This document shows, in pieces, positions 8,568 to 16,047 of a stretch of DNA of 64,000 nucleotides. The notes under the pieces are model-generated. The model was not told where the DNA came from. It saw only the letters and a list, made by a program, of their open reading frames with translations, and ran no database searches. Source of the DNA: Flavobacterium sp. LHD-85 (lineage in GTDB: Bacteria > Bacteroidota > Bacteroidia > Flavobacteriales > Flavobacteriaceae). Each line of letters starts with the position of its first letter. The first letter of the stretch is position 1. The position numbers and the translations under genes are program-made. The DNA is taken from the NCBI RefSeq assembly GCF_030929595.1, contig NZ_JAVFVR010000003.1, positions 310,001-374,000 on the forward strand. Reading direction: 5' to 3'.

Positions 8568-8810
8568 GTTTGTTTCTATCAAGGTTTCAATATATTTTCG
8601 GCTTTTCATTTTTTTTATTTGTAATTCTCTTTTGCAGGCTTCACTTCTTGTTAAGAATGTCTCAGAATATTTTAGTTCCCAATCTTTTGCAGCTTTTGTA
8701 AATTTACTTCTACTATTTAGATGATCTTTTAAACGCTGTTCAATATTTTGGCAGGAACCAATATAGTATTTGTCTAATGTTTTTGAATATATAATGTAGA
8801 TATAAAACAT
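8562..8810 (-). CDS. Small GIY-YIG nuclease family protein
   Basis: 82 residues from the ATG at 8810 (MFYIYIIYSKTLDKYYIGSC). The longer frame starting at 8837 lies in a terminator stem and was not used. The YIYII...YYIG core is present, with the conserved Arg in NIEQRLKDHL and the metal-binding Glu in CKRELQIKKMKSRK. These are the usual elements of a single-domain UvrC/homing-type nuclease module. The last codons and the stop run into a tRNA remnant, and the intact tRNA-Ala lies just upstream on the same strand, suggesting a tRNA-associated mobile cassette. Confidence 0.88.
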   Translation of the reverse strand: MFYIYIIYSKTLDKYYIGSCQNIEQRLKDHLNSRSKFTKAAKDWELKYSETFLTRSEACKRELQIKKMKSRKYIETLIETNG

Positions 8811-8825
8811 AAAATGTGTTTTAAA

Positions 8826-8866
8826 AAAAATACCCAAGCAGAATCAAATATCTGTTTGGGTATTTT
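8826..8866 (-). terminator. Terminator downstream of tRNA-Ala
   Basis: On the minus strand, AAAAATACCCAAACAG pairs with CTGCTTGGGTATTTTT (one G-U pair), leaving a loop of about 10 bases and a T-run. It lies 12 bases past the tRNA 3' end and before the GIY-YIG start, so it would separate the two transcripts. Confidence 0.75.
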
Positions 8867-8877
8867 TAAATTATTTG

Positions 8878-8951
8878 TGGAGAATACCGGATTCGAACCG
8901 GTCACCCCTTGCCTGCCAGGCAAGTACTCTAGCCAAATGAGCTAATCCCCC
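8878..8951 (-). tRNA. tRNA-Ala (anticodon GGC)
   Basis: The 74-base cloverleaf starts GGGGGATTAGCTCATTTGGC. The anticodon stem CTTGC/GCAAG encloses the loop CTGGCAG (anticodon GGC, codon GCC), and the T-arm carries GGTTCGAATC. The acceptor ends ATTCTCC plus discriminator A, giving the G3-U70 pair that marks alanine tRNAs. CCA is not encoded. A terminator follows downstream. Confidence 0.93.
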
Positions 8952-9087
8952 TTTTTTATGCGGTGCTGAAGAATTAAATCCCTCAAAGTGTTAACAAATA
9001 AAGTCAATTAATTTTCAAAAAACAAATTTCCAGAAGTTTCGGATGAATTATTTTCAAAAGCGTAACTTTACCTTTAAATCTATTTTT

Positions 9088-9852
9088 ATGAGTTCAGAAA
9101 GTATAAAAGGCAGTTTAGAAACTTCTTTTCAAGATACAATTGCGACTATTGAGTTTGGGCATCCGGCTAGTAATTCTTTTCCGCGTCAGTTATTAGATCG
9201 TCTCACATCAGAAATTAATTTGCTAAGCAGAGATGAAAATGTTTCGATTATTATTCTAAAAAGTGAAGGAGTGAGAGCTTTTTGTTCTGGCGCTTCTTTT
9301 GATGAGCTTTTGCAAGTTGAAAATGAAGAGCAGGGTACAGATTTCTTTTCGGGATTTGCTCATTTGCTTAACGCGATGCGTAATTGCAATAAATTAATTA
9401 TCGGACGTGTTCAGGGAAAAGCTGTAGGTGGAGGCGTTGGCATTATCGCGGCTTGTGATTATGTTTTTGCAACTCCTGAAAGTGATGTGAAATTGTCAGA
9501 ACTGGCAATTGGAATTGGGCCTTTTGTTATTGAACCAGCAGTTTCTAGAAAAATAGGTAAAACTGCGATGGCAGAAATGACTTTGGCAGCAAATGAATGG
9601 AAATCGGCAGAATGGGCGTGTCAAAAAGGACTTTTCTCTGTGGTTTGCGAATCTTTTAGTCTGGATCTTAAAATTGATGATTTTGCAAAAAGATTAAGTT
9701 CGTATAATCCCGAAGCGCTTCACGAAATGAAAAAGATCATTTGGGAAGGAACTGAACAATGGGAATCTCTTTTGTTTGAACGCGCTGCTATTACGGGTAA
9801 GTTGGTTTTGTCTGATTTCACGAAAAATGCTTTGCTGCAGTTTAAAAAATAA
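9088..9852 (+). CDS. Enoyl-CoA hydratase/isomerase family protein
   Basis: 254 residues from the ATG at 9088; the longer frame from 9043 adds an implausible leader. Crotonase-fold signatures are present: GVRAFCSGASFDEL (oxyanion-hole region), GKAVGGGVGIIAACDYVFA, and LSELAIGIGPFVIEPAVSRKIG. The first catalytic Glu position of classic crotonase is Gly here (GGGVG), while the Glu in LSELAIG is kept. That pattern resembles methylglutaconyl-CoA hydratase-like members of leucine degradation. It appears monocistronic. Family is certain; substrate is inferred. Confidence 0.9.
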   Translation: MSSESIKGSLETSFQDTIATIEFGHPASNSFPRQLLDRLTSEINLLSRDENVSIIILKSEGVRAFCSGASFDELLQVENEEQGTDFFSGFAHLLNAMRNCNKLIIGRVQGKAVGGGVGIIAACDYVFATPESDVKLSELAIGIGPFVIEPAVSRKIGKTAMAEMTLAANEWKSAEWACQKGLFSVVCESFSLDLKIDDFAKRLSSYNPEALHEMKKIIWEGTEQWESLLFERAAITGKLVLSDFTKNALLQFKK

Positions 9853-9863
9853 TTTGAACGAGA

Positions 9864-9956
9864 TCCTGCAAGGTTTTCAAAAGCTTGTAGGTTTGATTGA
9901 TAGAATAGAAAAGAATATTTCGTAAATACCTACAAGGTTTTGAAAACCTTGCAGGA
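9864..9956. repeat. Paired 28-bp inverted repeat after the enoyl-CoA hydratase gene
   Basis: Arm 9864-9891 (TCCTGCAAGGTTTTCAAAAG and following) is an inverted copy of 9929-9956 with one mismatch in 28, separated by 37 bases. Each arm is itself nearly palindromic. It resembles the other AGGTTTT-AAAACCT palindromes of the window and could serve as a terminator. Confidence 0.75.
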
Positions 9957-9973
9957 TTAAAACATTTTTTAAA

Positions 9974-10150
9974 ATGAAACTCATTTCCTTATTCCAAAAA
10001 GTTGACATTGCAGAGAAAATTAAAGATGCTCCAGATAGCGGTTATCAAATTGGCGTTGTCATTGGATCTTTCATTCCGTTTCTAGTTTTGGGCGGAATTG
10101 CTTTGTGGATGTATCTTAGAGCTAAAAAAAGAGCTAAAAACGGCAATTAA
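9974..10150 (+). CDS. Small membrane protein upstream of queD
   Basis: 58 residues (MKLISLFQKVDIAEKIKDAP onward), too short for common length cut-offs. A short polar N-terminus is followed by one membrane helix (about 23-46, VVIGSFIPFLVLGGIALWMY) and a Lys/Arg-rich tail (RAKKRAKNGN). The stop at 10150 is followed within five bases by a promoter-like TAAATTTG and then queD. No family is recognised. The strand and clear membrane-helix topology support a real gene. Confidence 0.6.
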   Translation: MKLISLFQKVDIAEKIKDAPDSGYQIGVVIGSFIPFLVLGGIALWMYLRAKKRAKNGN

Positions 10151-10154
10151 TTTG

Positions 10155-10162
10155 TAAATTTG
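10155..10162 (+). promoter_or_regulatory. Candidate -7 element of queD
   Basis: TAAATTTG matches the flavobacterial -7 consensus TAnnTTTG exactly and lies 21 bases before the queD start codon. No TTG was seen at the expected upstream distance, so only half of the promoter is supported. Confidence 0.5.
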
Positions 10163-10183
10163 CAAGCTTAAAATTAAAAATCG

Positions 10184-10636
10184 ATGAGTAATATCAGAAT
10201 TACAAAACAATTTAGTTTCGAAACCGGTCACGCTTTGTACGGTTACGACGGAAAATGTAAGAACGTTCACGGACACAGTTATAAATTATCGGTAACGGTT
10301 ATTGGTTCGCCAATTACAGACCGATCGAATGTAAAGTTCGGAATGGTAATTGATTTTTCTGATCTAAAGAAAATTGTAAAAGAAGAAATCGTCGATCAGT
10401 TTGATCATGCAACTGTTTTCAATCAGACCACACCGCATATCGAATTGGCAAATGAATTGAAAAACCGCGGGCATCATGTGATTTTGGTAGATTATCAGCC
10501 AACAAGCGAAAATATGGTGGTTGATTTTGCAGAAAGAATTAAAAACCGACTGCCTGCTGGAATTTCGCTTTTCTCATTAAAACTTCAGGAAACAGAATCG
10601 TCTTTTGCAGAATGGTATGCATCGGATAATATCTAA
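10184..10636 (+). CDS. queD: 6-carboxytetrahydropterin synthase
   Basis: 150 residues, the T-fold enzyme converting dihydroneopterin triphosphate to 6-carboxytetrahydropterin, the second step of queuosine biosynthesis. The zinc ligands are the His in FETGHALYGYDGKCKNVHGHSY and the two His of HGH, with the catalytic Cys of GKCKNVHGH just before. FDHATVFN and LQETESSFAEW complete the usual family pattern. Other queuosine genes are not in the window. A 6-pyruvoyl-tetrahydropterin-synthase-like role is the alternative within the same fold. Confidence 0.92.
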   Translation: MSNIRITKQFSFETGHALYGYDGKCKNVHGHSYKLSVTVIGSPITDRSNVKFGMVIDFSDLKKIVKEEIVDQFDHATVFNQTTPHIELANELKNRGHHVILVDYQPTSENMVVDFAERIKNRLPAGISLFSLKLQETESSFAEWYASDNI

Positions 10637-10736
10637 AATTCCATTTTTTTTAAATTCCAAATTCCAAAACTCTTCGACTTCGTTCAGAGAGACAAAAGTC
10701 TAAAGTTCTAAGAAGTCTAGTAATCTAAAACTCTAA

Positions 10737-11480
10737 ATGAAAAAAATATATTTTGCTTCAGATCAGCATTTTGGTGCGCCAACTCCAGAATTGAGCTTAC
10801 CGCGCGAAAAGAAATTCGTAGCGTGGCTTGATGAGGTTAAAGAAGATGCCGAAGCAATTTTTTTATTGGGAGATTTATTTGATTTTTGGTTTGAATATAA
10901 AACAGTTGTTCCGAAAGGTTTTGTACGCATTTTAGGCAAATTGGCTGAAATTCGCGACAGCGGAATCCCAGTTTATTTTTTTGTCGGAAATCATGATTTG
11001 TGGATGAATGATTATTTTGAAACCGAATTGAATATTCCGGTTTATCACGATAACAAAGAATTTACTTTTAACGGAAAAACGTTCCTGATTGGCCATGGAG
11101 ACGGAAAAGGGCCTGGTGATAAAGGCTATAAAAGAATGAAAAAGGTTTTTACCAATCCGTTTTCAAAATGGCTTTTCCGTTGGTTGCATCCAGATGTTGG
11201 CGTGAGTTTAGCTCAATATTTATCGGTGAAAAATAAACTGATTTCTGGTGATGAAGATGTGAAGTTTTTGGGAGAAGAAAACGAATGGCTGGTTTTATAT
11301 GCTAAACGAAAACTAGAAACCAAACATTATAACTATTTTATCTTCGGACACCGTCATTTGCCAATGATTATTCCAGTTGGAGAAAACTCCGAATATGTAA
11401 ATCTTGGCGATTGGATCGGATATTTTACTTACGGTGTTTTTGACGGAGAAAAATTCGAGCTTAAAAAATTCGAGAAGTAG
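10737..11480 (+). CDS. lpxH: UDP-2,3-diacylglucosamine pyrophosphatase
   Basis: 247 residues, a calcineurin-like metallophosphoesterase of lipid A synthesis that hydrolyses UDP-2,3-diacylglucosamine to lipid X and UMP at the membrane surface. The metal-binding blocks are in order: SDQHFGAP, GDLFDFWFEYKTV, FVGNHDLWM, IGHGDGKGPGDKGYK, and FGHRHLP. The FDFWFEY segment and the GDGKGPGDKGYK loop are typical of LpxH relatives rather than generic phosphoesterases. It is preceded by an AT-rich intergenic stretch and is probably a single-gene unit. Confidence 0.92.
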   Translation: MKKIYFASDQHFGAPTPELSLPREKKFVAWLDEVKEDAEAIFLLGDLFDFWFEYKTVVPKGFVRILGKLAEIRDSGIPVYFFVGNHDLWMNDYFETELNIPVYHDNKEFTFNGKTFLIGHGDGKGPGDKGYKRMKKVFTNPFSKWLFRWLHPDVGVSLAQYLSVKNKLISGDEDVKFLGEENEWLVLYAKRKLETKHYNYFIFGHRHLPMIIPVGENSEYVNLGDWIGYFTYGVFDGEKFELKKFEK

Positions 11481-11581
11481 TTTAGTCAAAAGTCAAAAGC
11501 CGAAAGTTGAAAGTTGAAAAGGATAAATATTATTGTTGAACTTAATTCAAAGTCCTTTGTCAAAAAAATAAAACAAAATTT

Positions 11582-12793
11582 TTATTTTACGCTTGTTGGA
11601 TAAATTCCGATTTTATGCGTTCGCAGAATATATTCTGAAAGCTGTTTGCTGTTTGAAAGCTGAAATTTAATTGCTCCAGATGCTTTTTTCGGCATATGGC
11701 ATTCTACACAATTACTGGCCAATAACTTCTCAGGCATTGTTTTTAAGGTAGTTTCTTTGTGCTTTAAGCCTTGATGACAACTCATGCAGATTTTCGAATA
11801 GGAAGCCAAGTTTTTAGAAGCATTTTCATGCGGATTATGACAGCTAATACAATCCATTTTATCGCTTTTGATGAAACATTTGCTCTGCGCCATCAATCGA
11901 TACTGATTGCCATGAACATCAAAATTGGTTGTATCAGTAATACTTTTGGTCTCACGAAAGAATTCTGATAAATTATCTCCAGGTTTAAATTCAAAACGTG
12001 ATTTTAGTTTCATTCCGTCATTTCCGGCGTGACATAAAGCGCAAGCATCTAATTTTTGCTGTCTGTTTAGAGTTTTAAAACTTGTAATGCTATTGGCAAC
12101 TTTTACATTTGGATTTTTTAAATGAAATTCAACATGTTTTTTGGCTGGACCATGACAGCGTTCACAGTCAATTCCGTAAACAATTGTTTCTTTTCGTATG
12201 ATATCCTCAACATCCATAGACATCATATTTCTTTCTTCAGAATTTTGATTCACGCTTCGGCTGCTGGCATTTGAGGCGTGGCAAGAGTAACAGTCTTTTA
12301 CCACCATTCTGTCAAAATAAGGTTTGTCGGCAGGAAAACCTGGACTTGTTGCCCAATTGTTTATGGAATGGTAAAAAGAAACCGGCAATTCGTATGTATT
12401 ATTGTCTTTCCAGTAAACTGAAGTTTGAGCGTGTTTGGTTCCAAAAACAATTTCAAATTTATATTTAGCGGTTTCTTTGCCATTTTTATAAACAACTTGA
12501 TACAAGCTGTCTCCACGTTTTTCCATAACCAGTTTGGTCTCTTTATCGTAAACGAAAGTATGATTTTTAGAATCGAAATCGCCTGAAACATTTCCTAAAA
12601 TTGCTGGAGAAGTGGCTTTAAAATGCGAACTTTTAAATGCCATATCAGACTGCACTTTATGGCATTGTATACAGCTTTCTGATCCCGCATAATCAGTTCC
12701 GCGCGGATCAATATATTCCTCTGATTTGTTGTTGCAGCTAGCAAAGAGAATTGCTAGAACAGATAAAGTAAGTAGAAATACAGCTTTTTTCAT
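11582..12793 (-). CDS. Seven-haem c-type cytochrome lipoprotein
   Basis: 403 residues. The signal peptide ends in a lipobox (ILFASC, lipidated Cys at residue 20), so it should be membrane-anchored facing the periplasm or surface. Seven CxxCH haem-binding motifs start at residues 41, 168, 210, 251, 315, 336 and 362. Extra His residues nearby are available as axial ligands. The layout resembles cytochrome c554/NrfB-type multihaem electron carriers. No reductase or NrfH-like partner is adjacent, so its donor and acceptor are unknown. It appears to be transcribed alone. Confidence 0.88.
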   Translation of the reverse strand: MKKAVFLLTLSVLAILFASCNNKSEEYIDPRGTDYAGSESCIQCHKVQSDMAFKSSHFKATSPAILGNVSGDFDSKNHTFVYDKETKLVMEKRGDSLYQVVYKNGKETAKYKFEIVFGTKHAQTSVYWKDNNTYELPVSFYHSINNWATSPGFPADKPYFDRMVVKDCYSCHASNASSRSVNQNSEERNMMSMDVEDIIRKETIVYGIDCERCHGPAKKHVEFHLKNPNVKVANSITSFKTLNRQQKLDACALCHAGNDGMKLKSRFEFKPGDNLSEFFRETKSITDTTNFDVHGNQYRLMAQSKCFIKSDKMDCISCHNPHENASKNLASYSKICMSCHQGLKHKETTLKTMPEKLLASNCVECHMPKKASGAIKFQLSNSKQLSEYILRTHKIGIYPTSVK

Positions 12794-12876
12794 TGCTGTA
12801 AATATACTTTTTTTTGAATTGAATCAAAATATATTTCAATAATGAAAAAATGCTGTTAAAATATTTAGAATGTTTC

Positions 12877-13233
12877 TTAATTCATGCCAACTCCATAAAC
12901 ATATTCATCCAGTTCGATTTTAAATAAAGAACCTTCAACCAAATCTTTAATCGATTTTAATTCGGTCATGTTTACAGCTAGATCTATAGAATTACAAGGG
13001 GTTTTCAATAAAAACTTATGGCAAGAATATTTCATTTCGCATGCTTCACAACAAGCATTTTCTATCATGCTGTCTTCAATCAAATCGCAAAAATGATTTA
13101 ATTCTTGAACTGTAAAGTAAAAGCCAGTTTCCTTAAAAACCAATTGTATTTTATCTGAAATCGTAGTGTTGTGATCTTTCCAGTAAAAAGCTATTCCAAA
13201 GTTATTATGATATATCTGTTCAATTTCTCTCAT
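12877..13233 (-). CDS. Unrecognised 118-residue protein, paralogue A
   Basis: 118 residues with no signal peptide or membrane segment. It is clearly a tandem paralogue of the gene at 13331-13687: the two share IEQIY, SDKIQL, the block GFYF-V-EL, LIED, KFLL-TP, SIKDLV-GSLF and a C-terminal YG-GMN. Paralogue A has a cluster of Cys (CCEACEMKYSC, about residues 60-70) that B lacks, a possible metal site. No characterised family is recognised. Confidence 0.7.
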   Translation of the reverse strand: MREIEQIYHNNFGIAFYWKDHNTTISDKIQLVFKETGFYFTVQELNHFCDLIEDSMIENACCEACEMKYSCHKFLLKTPCNSIDLAVNMTELKSIKDLVEGSLFKIELDEYVYGVGMN

Positions 13234-13330
13234 CGTAAATCCTTTTATTTCAACAAATATAAATATTATTTATATTAATTCTAAATAAAAAAATCATAAA
13301 AATTTGAAAAAGATATTTTCTTAGCTGACT

Positions 13331-13687
13331 TTAGTTCATGCCCGAACCGTAAATATATTCGTTGAGATTAAGTCGAAATAAAGAGCCGTCAACCAAGTCT
13401 TTTATAGAATTTAATTCCATTGGTGATATTTCTAAATCTATCGCAACGTATGGTGTTCTCAATAAAAATTTATCGAAGGCGCGTTTTATTCCACGAGTAT
13501 CATAATCAGGATGGTCTGTTACGCAGTCTTCAATTAAATCGTGAAATTCATTTAACTCCTCAACTGAAAAATAAAATCCCATTTGTTTAAAAAGCAACTG
13601 AATTTTATCTGATATAATTTCGTTGCCTTCTTTCCAATAAAATGAAATTCCAAAATCGTTTCGGTATATCTGCTCGATGTCTTTCAT
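13331..13687 (-). CDS. Unrecognised 118-residue protein, paralogue B
   Basis: 118 residues, the same length as its downstream paralogue at 12877-13233 and collinear with it from MKDIEQIYRNDFG to YIYGSGMN without gaps. Where paralogue A has five Cys, B has DHPDYDTRGIKRAFD, so only A could bind metal there. A 97-base AT-rich gap separates the two genes, so they may have separate promoters or be co-transcribed. Function is unknown. Confidence 0.7.
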   Translation of the reverse strand: MKDIEQIYRNDFGISFYWKEGNEIISDKIQLLFKQMGFYFSVEELNEFHDLIEDCVTDHPDYDTRGIKRAFDKFLLRTPYVAIDLEISPMELNSIKDLVDGSLFRLNLNEYIYGSGMN

Positions 13688-13848
13688 GGCAATTTTTTTT
13701 AGGCCACAAAGATACGCTCTGTTTGTATTAATACTTGATTAAGAAAAGCATAAAAAAAAGCTAAATAATCTTATTAATTGTTGATTTTTAGATATTTATA
13801 AGGATTCTTGGATTTGCTTTCTTATGAAATTTGCACCTCTTAATAAAA

Positions 13849-14763
13849 TTATTTCAGCCAATTTTTTAAGTTAGAAAGAAATGCTTTCTGTTGGTCAACA
13901 AATAAATAATGAGAACAATTATCAAGAAAAGCGAAATGTTTTTCTCCAGTTATTGATTTAAGAGAATTAATTTGTGCCGATGAAAAAATACCATCATCTT
14001 TTCCGTAAATTCCATAAATAGGAATTCCAGCAGATTTGATTTTCTTTAAAACCGGCCTACTATCAATATTATTTTGCTTTTCGTTTTGATAGAAGAGAAG
14101 TGGAGCATTTTTATTTCGAATATTAGTTTTATAAAATTCGCCAGCTTCATAATCTGCATATAGTTTTTTAGATGCTGCAGTTGGATTTGGCATTTTAAAA
14201 AAGCCATTTTCGCCAGCAAGTTCAAAACATCCTTTTCTATATTCGGCTGAATTTTTGTTTAGATTTTCTACAATGCTGATTTTCTTTAATTGTTCAGAAT
14301 CGTTGCTGTACTTTTTCTTCAGCGTGTTTAAAATATGATCGTAAGTTTCCTGTTGCGAAAATAATGCGCCAGCCAAAACCAGAGTACTCACATTTTGCGG
14401 ATATTTATTAGTATATAGTGTCGCCACCAAGCCGCCAAAACTATGACCCAGAATAACAGCCTTCTTTAAATGATATTTTGCATAAATCGAATTTAGATCT
14501 TGAAAAGCTTCTTCGTAAGTAAATTTGGCATTGGGATCTGCAGATCTTCCTTCGCCTCTTCGGTCATAAGCAATAACATAAAAACCTAAATCGGCTAGTT
14601 TTTGAGCCGTTGTTCCTTCAAATAAGGTTGCATTGCCGCTTGGTCCGCCATGAATAAAAATTAAGGGTTTATTCTTTTCATTTCCGTAAGTTTTGATGTA
14701 AAGATTTTGTCCGTTTACTAAAAAGGAAAATGTTAGAAATAAAGAAAGAAAAAGAGGTTTCAT
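13849..14763 (-). CDS. Exported alpha/beta hydrolase (proline iminopeptidase-like)
   Basis: 304 residues with a signal peptide (MKPLFLSLFLTFSFLVNGQ). The hydrolase fold shows the oxyanion region FIHGGPSGNATLF, a DRRGEGRS segment, the nucleophile elbow GHSFGGLVA, the acid in YGKDDGIF, and the His in NCSHYLFVDQ. HGGPG-type oxyanion loops and DRRG(E/R)G are characteristic of the proline iminopeptidase branch. The start codon directly abuts the stop of the MFS transporter gene upstream, so it is the last gene of the recJ-MFS-hydrolase operon. Substrate unknown. Confidence 0.88.
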   Translation of the reverse strand: MKPLFLSLFLTFSFLVNGQNLYIKTYGNEKNKPLIFIHGGPSGNATLFEGTTAQKLADLGFYVIAYDRRGEGRSADPNAKFTYEEAFQDLNSIYAKYHLKKAVILGHSFGGLVATLYTNKYPQNVSTLVLAGALFSQQETYDHILNTLKKKYSNDSEQLKKISIVENLNKNSAEYRKGCFELAGENGFFKMPNPTAASKKLYADYEAGEFYKTNIRNKNAPLLFYQNEKQNNIDSRPVLKKIKSAGIPIYGIYGKDDGIFSSAQINSLKSITGEKHFAFLDNCSHYLFVDQQKAFLSNLKNWLK

Positions 14764-16047
14764 CTATTCTAATTTATGATGATCGTCCATATCTTTTTTC
14801 AAATCTAAATTTCTAAAAGTTGGAGATTTCAATGCCGTGAAAACTACGGTTAAGAGCGTAACACTTCCTCCAAAAACAACAGAAGTTACAGCGCCCATTA
14901 ATTTAGCAGTTGCACCACTTTCGAAAGCACCTAATTCATTAGAAGATCCTACAAAAATTGAGTTTACAGCACCAACTCTTCCGCGCATATGATCTGGAGT
15001 TTTGAGCTGTAAAATCGTCTGACGGATTACTACCGAAATTCCGTCAGCTAATCCGCTTAAGAATAAAGCAAAAACAGAGAGCCAGAAATAAGTAGAAAGA
15101 CCAAATAAGATAATCGACAATCCGAAAACAAAGATGGCAATCAAAAGTTTCTTTCCTGCATTTTCATACAAAGGCACGTAAGCCGAAATTAACATTGTAA
15201 TAAAAGCCCCCACAGCAGGAGCGGCTCTTAAAATTCCGAAACCTTCAGACCCTACTTTTAAGATGTCTTGGGCAAAAACTGGTAATAATGCAACGGCTCC
15301 TCCAAAAAGTACGGCAATCATATCAAGCGATAATGCACCAAGGACAATTTTGTTTTTAAATACAAAAGTTAAACCTTCTGTAAGACTATCTTTAATTGAT
15401 TCTCCAATTTTTGGATTGATGATTGGTTTTTTACTGATTTGCGATAAAGCAATTAAGGAAAGAATCGAGAATCCGAAAACTAAACACATCGACCAGTGAA
15501 CACCAATCCAGTTGATTGAGAATCCCGCCAATGCAGGTCCCATTACAGCTCCAATCTGCCAAACCGAACTGCTCCAAGTTGCGGCATTTGGATATACTTT
15601 TTTAGGAATGATTAAGGATAGAAGAGAGAAAATAGTTGGTCCCATAAAAGCTCGAACCAATCCGCCAAAAAATACCAAAGCGTAAATAGAATACAAAATT
15701 ACATTTGAAGACCAGCCGCCAACTACTTTAGGCCAAGTCAGTAAAAATAACCCAAAACTTATTATTGAGAACCCGAAAATACATTTTACCAATAATCCTT
15801 TCTTTTCTCTTTGATCGACAATATGCCCTGCAAATAAAGCCATTCCGACAGCTGGAATAACTTCCATTAAACCAATAATTCCTAATGAAAGAGGATTTTT
15901 AGTTAAGCTATAAACTTCCCATTCGATTACAATAAATTGCATGGACCAGGCAAAAACCATTGCAAAACGCAATAATAAAAATATGTTGAATTCTCTGTAT
16001 CGAAGTGCCTGATATGGGTCTGGCTTATTGGATTTAATTTCTTCCAT
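14764..16047 (-). CDS. MFS transporter (EntS/MFS_3-like)
   Basis: 427 residues with about 12 hydrophobic segments beginning near residue 20. The loop between helices 2 and 3 reads GHIVDQREKKGLL, the MFS G-x-x-x-D-(R/Q)-x-x-R/K motif A, and DHMRGRVGAVNSIFVGSSNELGAFESG resembles the EntS (enterobactin exporter) branch. Substrate is not readable; efflux is likely from the family. It overlaps the 3' end of recJ by 14 bases and abuts the hydrolase gene downstream, so all three should be co-transcribed. Confidence 0.88.
   Translation of the reverse strand: MEEIKSNKPDPYQALRYREFNIFLLLRFAMVFAWSMQFIVIEWEVYSLTKNPLSLGIIGLMEVIPAVGMALFAGHIVDQREKKGLLVKCIFGFSIISFGLFLLTWPKVVGGWSSNVILYSIYALVFFGGLVRAFMGPTIFSLLSLIIPKKVYPNAATWSSSVWQIGAVMGPALAGFSINWIGVHWSMCLVFGFSILSLIALSQISKKPIINPKIGESIKDSLTEGLTFVFKNKIVLGALSLDMIAVLFGGAVALLPVFAQDILKVGSEGFGILRAAPAVGAFITMLISAYVPLYENAGKKLLIAIFVFGLSIILFGLSTYFWLSVFALFLSGLADGISVVIRQTILQLKTPDHMRGRVGAVNSIFVGSSNELGAFESGATAKLMGAVTSVVFGGSVTLLTVVFTALKSPTFRNLDLKKDMDDHHKLE

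Noticed and set aside
8432..8701. 89-codon plus-strand frame over the palindrome and tRNA remnant
   Set aside because: It translates the AAACCCGACAGG palindrome, the truncated tRNA and the antisense of the GIY-YIG gene; chance frame.
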